Shown here in pieces: positions 34,132 through 42,491 of a stretch of DNA of 64,000 nucleotides. The notes below the pieces were generated by a model. That model was not told the origin of the DNA. It ran no database searches and saw only the letters and a program-made list of their open reading frames with translations. Both the position numbers and the translations under genes were made by a program. Source of the stretch: CAZUQP01 sp964622455 (GTDB taxonomy: Bacteria; Pseudomonadota; Gammaproteobacteria; DSM-16500); contig CAZUQP010000016.1 of the NCBI GenBank assembly GCA_964622455.1, forward strand, positions 1 through 64,000, written 5' to 3'. Every line of letters begins with the position of its first letter. The first letter of the stretch is position 1.

Positions 34132-35170
34132 TATAATGGTGATAAATGATCTCGTCTTCCGGTATATCTATCATTGCTTTTTTACCGATAATTTTATCTT
34201 TTTCATGCCATTTATATCCATCTCCGGGAGAAAGCATCTGGATATCTTCAATGTTGATGGCTTCGCCTTTTGGAATAGGCCGTTTTGTCGCGATGGATCG
34301 CTCTAATTTTATACGTGCATTCTCAACAGCAGGATCGATAAAAATTTCTTTTTTTCCAAGGGCCATCTCGAGTAATCTGATATCACGTACCATCCGATTT
34401 ACGCCATCTGGTCCTAGTGATCCAGACTGATCAGTGCCCTTCATTCTTCTGTCAATCGTAATATGTTTTTCAATAACCTTGGCACCGAGAGCGACTGCGG
34501 CGACCGGCGTAGAAATGCCGATGGTATGATCAGAATATCCGATCCGATATTCTGGATAATTTTCTATTAAATAGGAGATAGAATTGAGATTAATGTTCTC
34601 CGGGCGTGTTGGATATTGGGATACGCAATGTAATATAGAGATTTGGTCGTGATATTTTGTGATGACATTTAATGCATCGTCTAATTCTTTTTTTCCTGCC
34701 ATACCCGTGGATAGAATGATGGGTATAGCAGTTTCTGCTAAGGCTTCTAATAAGGGCAGATTAGTCAAATCGCGACTGGCCACTTTTAATTTATCTGGTA
34801 TGAATAGCTTGAGTAGTGACAAGCAATCGATTGCGCACAGCGTTTCGATACAATCGAAACCATGTTGTTTGATATGTTTGTAAATTTCGTAGTGCTGTTG
34901 GTCCGATAGCTCAAGAAATGCTCTGTGTTCGCCATAAGTTTTACCAAATGAGTGTATTGAATCATACGGTTTGTCCATCTGTGATTTTGACAGTTCAGCT
35001 TTTAGGTCGCGTTTGGTTAGTTTAATGGCATCCATTTTTTTTAACTTCAAGCCAAACAAGGGTTCTTCAATTTCTCTGGCAACCATGTCGATTGTGAGCT
35101 TTGCAACATCGACTGATCCATTATGATTTTGTCCGATTTCTCCAATGATGTAGGTGTGACAATGTTGCAT
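34124..35170 (-). CDS. neuB: Nonulosonic acid synthase (NeuB family)
   Basis: A 348-residue enzyme that condenses phosphoenolpyruvate with ManNAc or an analogue. The TIM barrel shows IGEIGQNHNGSVDVAK at the start, ILHCVSQYPTRPENINL, and EKHITIDRRMKGTDQ. A C-terminal antifreeze-like SAF domain follows (RPIPKGEAINIEDIQML). The ATG at 35170 is preferred over a GTG at 35209, which would lie upstream of the likely transcription start. With the phosphatase (8-base overlap), the SpsF-like enzyme and the NeuC gene at 14490 it forms a split CMP-nonulosonate pathway. Sialic, legionaminic or a related acid cannot be decided here. Confidence 0.9.
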   Translation of the reverse strand: MQHCHTYIIGEIGQNHNGSVDVAKLTIDMVAREIEEPLFGLKLKKMDAIKLTKRDLKAELSKSQMDKPYDSIHSFGKTYGEHRAFLELSDQQHYEIYKHIKQHGFDCIETLCAIDCLSLLKLFIPDKLKVASRDLTNLPLLEALAETAIPIILSTGMAGKKELDDALNVITKYHDQISILHCVSQYPTRPENINLNSISYLIENYPEYRIGYSDHTIGISTPVAAVALGAKVIEKHITIDRRMKGTDQSGSLGPDGVNRMVRDIRLLEMALGKKEIFIDPAVENARIKLERSIATKRPIPKGEAINIEDIQMLSPGDGYKWHEKDKIIGKKAMIDIPEDEIIYHHYIV

Positions 35171-35199
35171 GCTCTTTCTTCCCTGAATAAAGTGCGAGT

Positions 35200-35228
35200 A
35201 AATTAGCACATAACGATTGGATTGTGAA
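35200..35228 (-). promoter_or_regulatory. Candidate promoter for neuB
   Basis: TTCACA (35228-35223), 17 bp, TAATTT (35205-35200) on the minus strand, 30 bases before the ATG at 35170. The -35 is good, the -10 is poor. Confidence 0.35.
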
Positions 35229-35301
35229 TAGTGGGCAGTGGCTACGCATTTTTTGATGAAATTTTCAAATTAATTTTCTCATCAGGCCTGTTTTTTTACA
35301 G

Positions 35302-35329
35302 TTGACATTTTGCGGGTGTGAGCTAAACT
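35302..35329 (+). promoter_or_regulatory. Promoter for the long 35431-64000 transcript
   Basis: A perfect TTGACA (35302-35307), 16 bp, TAAACT (35324-35329). The leader to the first ATG is about 95 bases. No other good promoter was noticed in the next 28 kb, where gaps are mostly under 60 bases. Confidence 0.5.
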
Positions 35330-35430
35330 CAAAACCGTTACTCGAATTTTTGAAGCATCTCATGCGAGCAAATTGCGTCGCAGGGCGGTAGCGTGCTTAA
35401 ACAACCCACGAATATCTAATTTTCTCCCAA

Positions 35431-37197
35431 ATGAAAAAATATTTCACACAATTATCATATTTATTGGATTCTCAGGCGAAAAAAACGATCCCGCTTTTGA
35501 TTCTGTCATTTTTATTTTCATCAGTACTTGATGTAATAGGTGTCGGCTTAATAGGCGTTTTTCTTGGTCTATTGACCAATCCGCATTTTTTCCTTCAAAA
35601 ATTCCCCGATCTCGCGTTTTTGTTGCAAGGATTATCAGAAAAAAAAATTATTGGGTTATTTGGTGTGTTGATTATTGTGGCTTTTGCTGTTAAGGCGATA
35701 CTCACGTTACTTATTCAAGCAAAAGTTATTTTTTTCTGCCAATTACTTTTAGTGCGTCTTAAAAATCGCATGATGATAGCTTATCAATATGCGCCTTATA
35801 CTTATCATTTACAGAGAAATTCTTCTTATTTGATTTCTAGAATTCAAGATAATATCGGTAGTTTTATTGGCAATGTATTTTTACCTTTACTGAATCTTAT
35901 TTCGAGTGGGTTTATTGCAATTTCTATTTTATCTTTGTTGGCCATTCTACATCCCTTCATCACCCTATTTTTGGTGAGCATGTTTTTTTCGGTAGGGCTT
36001 GTATTTGACTTGTTTGTTAAGCAAAAACTTTCTTCTATGGGTAAAATAGTTTCTTTATCCAATGGTGAAATGATTAAAACTATTCATCATAGCTTACATG
36101 GACTAACAGAGATTCGTGTATTAGGGCGGGAAGATTATTTTCTTCAATGGCTAAGTAAAATATCCCATCGTTACGCGCATGCGGCAGGTATTTTAGTAGC
36201 ATTACAGCAAATTCCGCGTTATTTAATTGAAAATATGATTGCCATTTTTATTATTGGTCTTACATTAGGTGGGATCGCGGCGGGTTTCTCGATAAGTGGT
36301 GTAGTTGCGATGGTTGGCATGTTTGCTGCGGCGGGTGCACGTTTGTTACCAACCGTCACACAAATTATGTCTGCCATCAACCAAATTCGTGGCTATCTTT
36401 ATCAAACACAGTTGGTGTATGAAGAATTAGTAGAGCTTGAGTCTATCACAAAAGGTTCCAAAAAAATAAAATCACTCTATCAGAAATTTGATAAATTAAC
36501 TTTTTCAACTATTTTTTTAAGCAATGTAAATTACCAGTATCCGCACACCGATTATTCAGCGCTGAAAAATGTCAATATTACCCTTCATAAGGGTCAATCT
36601 ATTGGGCTAGTCGGGCCATCAGGTGCCGGTAAAAGTACATTGGTCAATGTTATTCTAGGTTTTTTAGAACCAGAAAGCGGTCAATTATTGATTGATGGGA
36701 AACCGATAGATAACTTGAGAGAGTGGCTAAACAATTTTGCTTATATTCCTCAAATTATTTTTTTATTGGACGATACATTGAGACGTAATATCGCCTTAGG
36801 TATTGATGATCACGAGATTGATGAAGACAGAATAACCAAAGTGATTCAAATGGCCCAATTAACAGAAGTCGTACAACAATTACCAGAAGGAGTAGATACA
36901 TTGCTGGGTGAAAATGGTGTGCGTTTGTCAGGGGGGCAACGCCAGCGGGTCGCGTTAGCGCGTGCTTTTTATCATGAGCGCGATGTTATCATTATGGATG
37001 AAGCAACATCATCACTTGATCACGAGACTGAACAAGAAGTCATTAACACAATCAAAACATTAAAAGGCAATAAGACATTAATTGTAATAGCGCACCGGCT
37101 GTCAACAGTTGAGAATTGCGATATTTTACTGCGGCTAGAAAAAGGAAGGATCACTAAAGTAGGTTCATTTGCAGATGTGGTAGGCATCTCTTCTTAG
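35431..37197 (+). CDS. ABC transporter with fused membrane and ATPase domains (PglK/MsbA-like flippase)
   Basis: A 588-residue half-transporter that would work as a homodimer. About six membrane segments occupy residues 20-330; the ATPase domain has Walker A GPSGAGKST at 395-403, signature LSGGQRQR near 499-506, and Walker B IIMDEATS near 522-529. Relatives flip lipid-linked oligosaccharides (PglK) or lipid A (MsbA). Its place at the head of a sugar operon favours an oligosaccharide flippase. The window thus has this flippase-like protein, the Wzm/Wzt pair and Wza/Wzc. No Wzx or Wzy is evident. The ATG has only a weak ribosome site. Confidence 0.85.
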   Translation: MKKYFTQLSYLLDSQAKKTIPLLILSFLFSSVLDVIGVGLIGVFLGLLTNPHFFLQKFPDLAFLLQGLSEKKIIGLFGVLIIVAFAVKAILTLLIQAKVIFFCQLLLVRLKNRMMIAYQYAPYTYHLQRNSSYLISRIQDNIGSFIGNVFLPLLNLISSGFIAISILSLLAILHPFITLFLVSMFFSVGLVFDLFVKQKLSSMGKIVSLSNGEMIKTIHHSLHGLTEIRVLGREDYFLQWLSKISHRYAHAAGILVALQQIPRYLIENMIAIFIIGLTLGGIAAGFSISGVVAMVGMFAAAGARLLPTVTQIMSAINQIRGYLYQTQLVYEELVELESITKGSKKIKSLYQKFDKLTFSTIFLSNVNYQYPHTDYSALKNVNITLHKGQSIGLVGPSGAGKSTLVNVILGFLEPESGQLLIDGKPIDNLREWLNNFAYIPQIIFLLDDTLRRNIALGIDDHEIDEDRITKVIQMAQLTEVVQQLPEGVDTLLGENGVRLSGGQRQRVALARAFYHERDVIIMDEATSSLDHETEQEVINTIKTLKGNKTLIVIAHRLSTVENCDILLRLEKGRITKVGSFADVVGISS

Positions 37198-37253
37198 AGA
37201 CTGTTTAAAATTTTTTTAAATTATTTTTTAGTTATTAGAGGGAATATATAAAA

Positions 37254-38186
37254 ATGAAAATTTTAGTCACAGGCGGTTCTGGATATAAAGGGAGTGTTTT
37301 AGTCCCTAAATTACTTCTAGACGGCCATACAGTCACAGTAGTGGACATTATGTGGTTCGGAAATTTTTTAAAGCCTGATCCTCGTTTAACTGTGATCCAG
37401 AGTGATGTGAGAAATATGCAAGATGAATGGTTTCAGGGGGTCGATGCAATTATTCATTTAGCATCAGTTGCTAATGATCCTTGCTGCGAATTAAGCCCTA
37501 AATTGACTTGGGAAATCAGCACATTGGCAACGATGCAATTAGCAGACCGTGCTATCCGGCACGGTGTTAAACAAATTATTTATGCATCTTCTGGCAGTGT
37601 GTATGGCGTGAGTGATGAACCACGGGTCACGGAAGAAACCCCCCTTAATCCTATTTCTGAATATAACAAAGCAAAAATGGTGGCTGAACGGGTACTATTA
37701 AGTTATGAAAATGATATTTTAGTCCATATCGTACGCCCTGCGACTGTTTGCGGATACTCACCGAGAATGCGTTTAGATGTTTCAGTCAATATGTTAACCA
37801 TGCAGGCATTAACTAAAAAAAGAATTACTGTTTTTGGCGGCAATCAAACGCGTCCTAATATTCATATTGATGATATTACTGATTTATACATTTTTTTACT
37901 GGATCATACTATTCCAGGTGTATTCAATGCGGGGTTTGAGAATTTATCTATTTTAGAAATTGCTAACATGGTTGTTGAGAAAGTACCCGCTGAAATTATC
38001 GTGAGCGAAAGTAATGATCCCCGCTCTTATCGAGTGGATTCCAGTAAACTGCTTAAAACAGGATTTAAGCCGAAAAAAAGTGTCAAACATGCGATTCATG
38101 AACTGATTGATTATTTTAAAGAGGGCCATCTCGCTGATGAGGACCGTTTTTATAATATTCGTACGATGAAAGAATTAGTCGCATGA
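37254..38186 (+). CDS. NAD-dependent epimerase/dehydratase SDR
   Basis: A 310-residue extended SDR with GGSGYKG near the start, the SSGSVYGVS segment and catalytic YNKAK. The C-terminal HIDDITDLYIFLLD and the short substrate domain fit small-nucleotide-sugar epimerases of O-antigen loci. It overlaps the next SDR by ATGA and is followed by two aminotransferases and E1-type ThDP subunits, so it probably shapes a ketosugar nucleotide for them. Its GYKG in place of the usual GFIG marks a distinct subgroup. Specific substrate unknown. Confidence 0.8.
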   Translation: MKILVTGGSGYKGSVLVPKLLLDGHTVTVVDIMWFGNFLKPDPRLTVIQSDVRNMQDEWFQGVDAIIHLASVANDPCCELSPKLTWEISTLATMQLADRAIRHGVKQIIYASSGSVYGVSDEPRVTEETPLNPISEYNKAKMVAERVLLSYENDILVHIVRPATVCGYSPRMRLDVSVNMLTMQALTKKRITVFGGNQTRPNIHIDDITDLYIFLLDHTIPGVFNAGFENLSILEIANMVVEKVPAEIIVSESNDPRSYRVDSSKLLKTGFKPKKSVKHAIHELIDYFKEGHLADEDRFYNIRTMKELVA

Positions 38187-39166
38187 GCTATTTGATTTTA
38201 GGCAGCAATTCTTTTGCTGGCGCATCACTGGTTGATTATCTTTTGCGGCAAGAAGAATCTGTTATCGGGATTAGCCGTTCTCCTGAGTTGCATCCGGTGA
38301 TGCAGCCTTATTTCAATAATCCGCAGAAATCCGCTTTTCGTTTTGTTCAGGGCGACTTAAATACAGATAGCGCAGACATTTTAGAATTAATCCAAAAAAA
38401 TAAACCGCGTTATATCATTGATTTTGCGGGCCAGGGGATGGTAGCAGAAAGTTGGGCGGACCCTGCGCAATGGTATTTAACCAATGTGGTCGCTAAAGCT
38501 AAATTGCATCATTTTTTAAAAGAGTGTGATTTTCTAGAACGGTATGTTCGAATTTCAACACCTGAAGTCTATGGCAATACATTAAATAAAATGCAAGAAA
38601 ACAATCCGCTCAATCCATCCACGCCTTATGCTGTTTCTCATGCGGCGATTGATATGAGTTTAAAAGCATATTATAAACAGTATCAATTCCCAGTAGTGCT
38701 TGCGCGTTTTGCTAATTTTTACGGGCCGCATCAGCAATTGTATCGCATTATTCCAAGAACAATGATTTATGGGCTGCTCAAAAAAACATTACCTTTACAT
38801 GGAGGCGGTGTTTCAGAGCGCATGTTTATTTATGCCGAAGATATAGCCGATGGTATTTATAAAACGATCCATCACGGAAAATTGGGTGAGATTTATCATT
38901 TTGCAGCAGGGCCTTGTATTTCAATACGTGCCCTCGTAGAGAAAATATGCCATATGATGAAAATAGAGATCACTTCTTTTGTAGAAATTGCGAGGGAGCG
39001 CATAGGAAAAGACAGTAAATATGAAATGGGCGTGGATAAATCAGAAGAATTAGGTTGGCAGGCGAATTATTCACTTGAAAAAGGGTTAGAAAAAACTTAT
39101 CGCTGGGTGAAAGACCATATTGAAACAATTAAAGCATTACCATTGGATTATATTCATAAACCTTAA
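38183..39166 (+). CDS. RmlB-like SDR with Tyr-x-x-x-His in place of Tyr-x-x-x-Lys
   Basis: A 327-residue protein with the Rossmann loop GSNSFAG, overall pattern of dTDP- or CDP-glucose 4,6-dehydratases (FAGQGMVAESWADP; RFANFYGPHQQLYRIIP; GGGVSERMFIYAEDIA). Two catalytic positions differ from that family. The TDE triad reads STPEVYG at 125-131, so Pro127 replaces Asp, and the active-site pair is Tyr149 with His153 (PYAVSHAA) instead of Lys. The reading frame around both is clean, so these are not sequencing slips in an otherwise broken gene. It may use a different reaction, such as epimerisation without dehydration. It overlaps the previous SDR by 4 bases. Confidence 0.75.
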   Translation: MSYLILGSNSFAGASLVDYLLRQEESVIGISRSPELHPVMQPYFNNPQKSAFRFVQGDLNTDSADILELIQKNKPRYIIDFAGQGMVAESWADPAQWYLTNVVAKAKLHHFLKECDFLERYVRISTPEVYGNTLNKMQENNPLNPSTPYAVSHAAIDMSLKAYYKQYQFPVVLARFANFYGPHQQLYRIIPRTMIYGLLKKTLPLHGGGVSERMFIYAEDIADGIYKTIHHGKLGEIYHFAAGPCISIRALVEKICHMMKIEITSFVEIARERIGKDSKYEMGVDKSEELGWQANYSLEKGLEKTYRWVKDHIETIKALPLDYIHKP

Positions 39167-39176
39167 AGGATGACTC

Positions 39177-40352
39177 ATGAATGCAATTCTTGAAATAAAA
39201 AACTTCTTACCAGAACAATACGAACGAACGGGTCGTTTGCTTATTAACCATAATTATCTTTCAGAGCAATTTGCAGATTATGAAACTATTTTTGCGAAAT
39301 TAAAAGAAATTGTAGTTCGCGGTGATTATACGCTGGGTAAACCTGTTGATGATTTTGAAGAATCTTTTAAAAACATTACGCAAACAAAGCATGCCATCGG
39401 TGTTGGCAGCGGGACGGATGCATTATTTTTAAGTTTGAAGACATTGGGTATAAAAGAAGGGGATGAGGTGATCACTACCCCTTTTACTTTTTATGCGACG
39501 ATTGGAGCAATCGTAACGGCGGGAGCAAAGCCCGTTTTTGTCGATATTTTAGAAGATTACAATATTAATTCAGATGATATTGAATCAAAAATCACGTCTA
39601 AAACAAAAGCGATTTTACCGGTGCACTGGGCAGGTAAGCCTTGTCACATGAATGACATTATGTCGATTGCAGATAAGCACGACGTATTTGTGATTGAAGA
39701 TGCTTGTCATGCCATTCAAGCAACTTATGCCGATCAACCTGCCGGATCTTTTGGGCATTTTGGATGTTTCAGCTTTCATCCATTAAAAAATTTGAACGTA
39801 TGGGGTGATGGTGGCATGATTGTGACTGATTCAGATTTTTTTGCGGACCAGTTAAAATTGATGCGCAATCACGGGCTTAAAAATCGTGATGAATGCGTGA
39901 TGTTTTCTTATAATTCGAGGCTCGATACGCTACAAGCGATCGTCGCCGCACATTTGCTTGAAAAATTAAATTTTATTACTGAATCGCGCATTCATAATGC
40001 AAATTATTTTGATTCTGAGTTATCGATGATTTCTGAGATAGATATTCCATTTAGAGAGCAATATGTAAAGCAAGTCTATCATTTATATTGTATTCAATGC
40101 GATCAACGGGATGCACTGCAAGCGTTTCTCATCAAAAACGGTATTGATGCCAAAGTTCATTATCCAATCCCGATGCATTTGCAACCTGCTGCTGCTTATC
40201 TTGGTTATCACCCAGGTGATTTTCCAATGTGCGAACGCATTGCCAGCAGAACGCTTTCATTGCCGGTTCATGAATTTTTAAGTCTAGATAATTTGAGTTA
40301 TGTGGTTAGCAAGATAAAGGAATTTTATGGAAAAACTTCTTCATCGAAATGA
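39177..40352 (+). CDS. DegT/DnrJ/EryC1/StrS aminotransferase 1
   Basis: A 391-residue PLP enzyme of the sugar aminotransferase family with a roughly 30-residue N-terminal extension. The fold is intact: GVGSGTDALFLSL for phosphate binding, VIEDACHAIQA with the PLP-binding Asp, and Lys204 in SFHPLKNL as the Schiff-base residue. Lys rather than His at that position makes it an aminotransferase and not a ColD/RfbH-type 3-dehydrase. It should place an amino group on a keto sugar nucleotide made by the SDRs just upstream. AAGGA precedes the ATG; the next gene begins 26 bases before its stop. Confidence 0.88.
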   Translation: MNAILEIKNFLPEQYERTGRLLINHNYLSEQFADYETIFAKLKEIVVRGDYTLGKPVDDFEESFKNITQTKHAIGVGSGTDALFLSLKTLGIKEGDEVITTPFTFYATIGAIVTAGAKPVFVDILEDYNINSDDIESKITSKTKAILPVHWAGKPCHMNDIMSIADKHDVFVIEDACHAIQATYADQPAGSFGHFGCFSFHPLKNLNVWGDGGMIVTDSDFFADQLKLMRNHGLKNRDECVMFSYNSRLDTLQAIVAAHLLEKLNFITESRIHNANYFDSELSMISEIDIPFREQYVKQVYHLYCIQCDQRDALQAFLIKNGIDAKVHYPIPMHLQPAAAYLGYHPGDFPMCERIASRTLSLPVHEFLSLDNLSYVVSKIKEFYGKTSSSK

Positions 40353-41469
40353 ACAATTAAAAAAAGATAACATGCAAGTTTCTTTTATTGATTTGAAACG
40401 GCAGTATTTTCTGCATAAAGAAGAAATATTATCTGCTATTGATAAAGTGCTTTCATCGGGCAGTTATATTTTAGGCGAGATGGTTGAAACTTTTGAAAAA
40501 AAGATAGCAGAGTATTTAGGCTGCCGATTTGCGTTAGGTGTTGCGAATGGTACTGATGCACTCATATTAGCGTTTAAGAGCGCAGGCATTGGCCATACTG
40601 ATGAAGTTATTTTGCCTACCAATTCATTTTTAGCGACAGCAGGTGCTGTGATCGCTGTCGGCGCCAAACCTTTGTTGTGTGATGTGAAGCAAGATCTCAA
40701 TATTGATGTTGATGCAGCAGAATCATTAATTACCAAAAACACAAAAGCCATTATTCCCGTTCATTTGACGGGTCGTCCAGCAGAGATGGATAAAATAGAG
40801 ACTCTTGCTAAACGTCATTCGTTAATGGTGATTGAAGATGCAGCGCAATCCATCGGCGCTCGTTATAAAAATCAGATGACAGGCAGTATCGGTGATGTAG
40901 GCTGTTTTAGTTTGCACCCTTTAAAAAATTTGCGAGTGTACGGTGATGGCGGTTTGGTGGCGACGAATAATGAAGAGTTATATGCCACGATGAAGTTATT
41001 AAGAAATCATGGTTTAGTCAATCGAGATACTTGCTTACGTTTTGGATTAAATTCCCGTTTAGACAGCATTCAAGCGGGCATTGCTCTTGCAGAATTACCT
41101 CACCTTGAAAAATGGAATCATCATCGTCGTTATATGGCAGGGATTTATCGGGAGCGCTTAAAAGATGTTTTAGAAGTACCTATCGACAAAACAGATGAGC
41201 ATGCGGTTTATCATAATTTTGTTGTCTTAACAGACCAGCGCGATTCGTTGATGAAATTTTTATTAAATAAAGGTGTTGAAACAAAAATACATTATCCGGT
41301 TCCTATTCATTTGCAGCCTGCTGCGGCTAGCTTAGGTCATAAGCTCGGCGATTTTCCCGTCGCAGAAAAATTAGCGATGCAAATGTTAAGTTTGCCGATT
41401 TATGCTGAATTACGTGAAGATGAATTAAACTATACTGTTGACGCTATCTTAGAATTTTTTAAACGATGA
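40327..41469 (+). CDS. DegT/DnrJ/EryC1/StrS aminotransferase 2
   Basis: A 380-residue homologue of the preceding enzyme with the same layout: ALGVANGTDALILAF, VIEDAAQSIGARY, and the PLP lysine Lys200 in SLHPLKNL. The last 80 residues share near-identical motifs with its neighbour (HYPVPIHLQPAAASLG against HYPIPMHLQPAAAYLG), so the pair arose by tandem duplication and divergence. The start at 40327 has AAAGG six bases upstream; an ATG at 40372 would fit the family start (VSFIDLKRQYF) but has no clear site. Two such enzymes suggest a diamino sugar, or a heteromeric enzyme. Confidence 0.87.
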   Translation: MEKLLHRNEQLKKDNMQVSFIDLKRQYFLHKEEILSAIDKVLSSGSYILGEMVETFEKKIAEYLGCRFALGVANGTDALILAFKSAGIGHTDEVILPTNSFLATAGAVIAVGAKPLLCDVKQDLNIDVDAAESLITKNTKAIIPVHLTGRPAEMDKIETLAKRHSLMVIEDAAQSIGARYKNQMTGSIGDVGCFSLHPLKNLRVYGDGGLVATNNEELYATMKLLRNHGLVNRDTCLRFGLNSRLDSIQAGIALAELPHLEKWNHHRRYMAGIYRERLKDVLEVPIDKTDEHAVYHNFVVLTDQRDSLMKFLLNKGVETKIHYPVPIHLQPAAASLGHKLGDFPVAEKLAMQMLSLPIYAELREDELNYTVDAILEFFKR

Positions 41470-42491
41470 AAAATAATCTTGACATACAAATTGAAATTTA
41501 TTACCGCATGCTGCGCATCAGAAGAATTGAAGAAGCGGTTGCGAACCATTATAAAGAGCAAAAAATGCGGACGCCTGTGCATCTTTCCATTGGGCAAGAA
41601 GGGGTCGCTGCTTTAGTGGGTTATCTCTTGAAGCCGACGGACTACGCGGTGAGTACGCACCGTGCGCATGCGCATTATCTGGGTAAAGGCGGTTCGTTAA
41701 ATGCGATGATTGCGGAAATGCATGGCAAAGTGACGGGCTGTTGTCGTGGACGCGGCGGTTCTATGCATTTAATTGATTTGTCAGTTGGCTTTATGGGCAG
41801 CACGGCCATTGTGGGGAATACCATTCCAGTCGGTGTTGGACTTGGTTTATCAAACAAACTTTCTCACAATGAAAAAATTAGCTGTATCTTTGTGGGCGAT
41901 GGGGCTATTGAAGAAGGTGTTTTTTTTGAATCACTTAATTTTGCTGTTTTGAAAAAATTGCCGGTGTTATTTATTTGTGAAAATAATCGTTATTCTGTTT
42001 ATTCCCCGTTTGAAAAACGCCAACCTGCCAATAGAAATATTTATGATATTGCATTTGCCATGGGCGCTAAAATAAATTATGCCGATGGCTATGATCTTTT
42101 TGCAAGTTACGAAATTATAGAGGAAGCCGTGCAAGCGCTTAGACAAGACGGCGGTCCTTATTTTCTTGAATTTGAAACGTATCGATGGCGCGAACATTGC
42201 GGGCCGAATTATGATAATGATTTAGGTTATCGCAGTGAGGCTGAATTTTTAGAATGGAAAATGCGTGATCCCGTTGAAAACTTTAGGCAATATTTAATAG
42301 AAGAATATCAATTGTCCGCTGATTTTTTTAAAGAAATGGAAAATAAAATTGACGAAGAAATCAAAAACGCTTTTACCTTTGCAGAAAACTCTCCTTTTCC
42401 TGATAAAGAGGAAGCAGTCACCGGCCAGTATAAAATGTCTGAACCGAGCACTCCATTAACACAGCATTTCGTTTTAGAGGAAGCTTTGTGA
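41466..42491 (+). CDS. Pyruvate/acetoin dehydrogenase E1 alpha-like ThDP subunit
   Basis: A 341-residue E1 alpha homologue. The ThDP-binding motif GDG (144-146) to NN (173-174) is perfect, and the conserved GRGGSMHLID and STHRAHAHYLGKG loops are present. In 2-oxo-acid dehydrogenase complexes E1 passes an acyl group to the lipoyl arm of E2. No E2, E3 or lipoyl domain is encoded in the window, so a stand-alone acyl or aldehyde transfer to a sugar is more likely. It overlaps the aminotransferase by ATGA and the beta subunit by one base. The C-terminal 40 residues are poorly conserved. Confidence 0.88.
   Translation: MKNNLDIQIEIYYRMLRIRRIEEAVANHYKEQKMRTPVHLSIGQEGVAALVGYLLKPTDYAVSTHRAHAHYLGKGGSLNAMIAEMHGKVTGCCRGRGGSMHLIDLSVGFMGSTAIVGNTIPVGVGLGLSNKLSHNEKISCIFVGDGAIEEGVFFESLNFAVLKKLPVLFICENNRYSVYSPFEKRQPANRNIYDIAFAMGAKINYADGYDLFASYEIIEEAVQALRQDGGPYFLEFETYRWREHCGPNYDNDLGYRSEAEFLEWKMRDPVENFRQYLIEEYQLSADFFKEMENKIDEEIKNAFTFAENSPFPDKEEAVTGQYKMSEPSTPLTQHFVLEEAL

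Noticed and set aside
39177..41469. ColD/RfbH-type 3-dehydrase
   Set aside because: Both proteins keep the Schiff-base Lys (204 and 200) and show no iron-sulfur cysteines.
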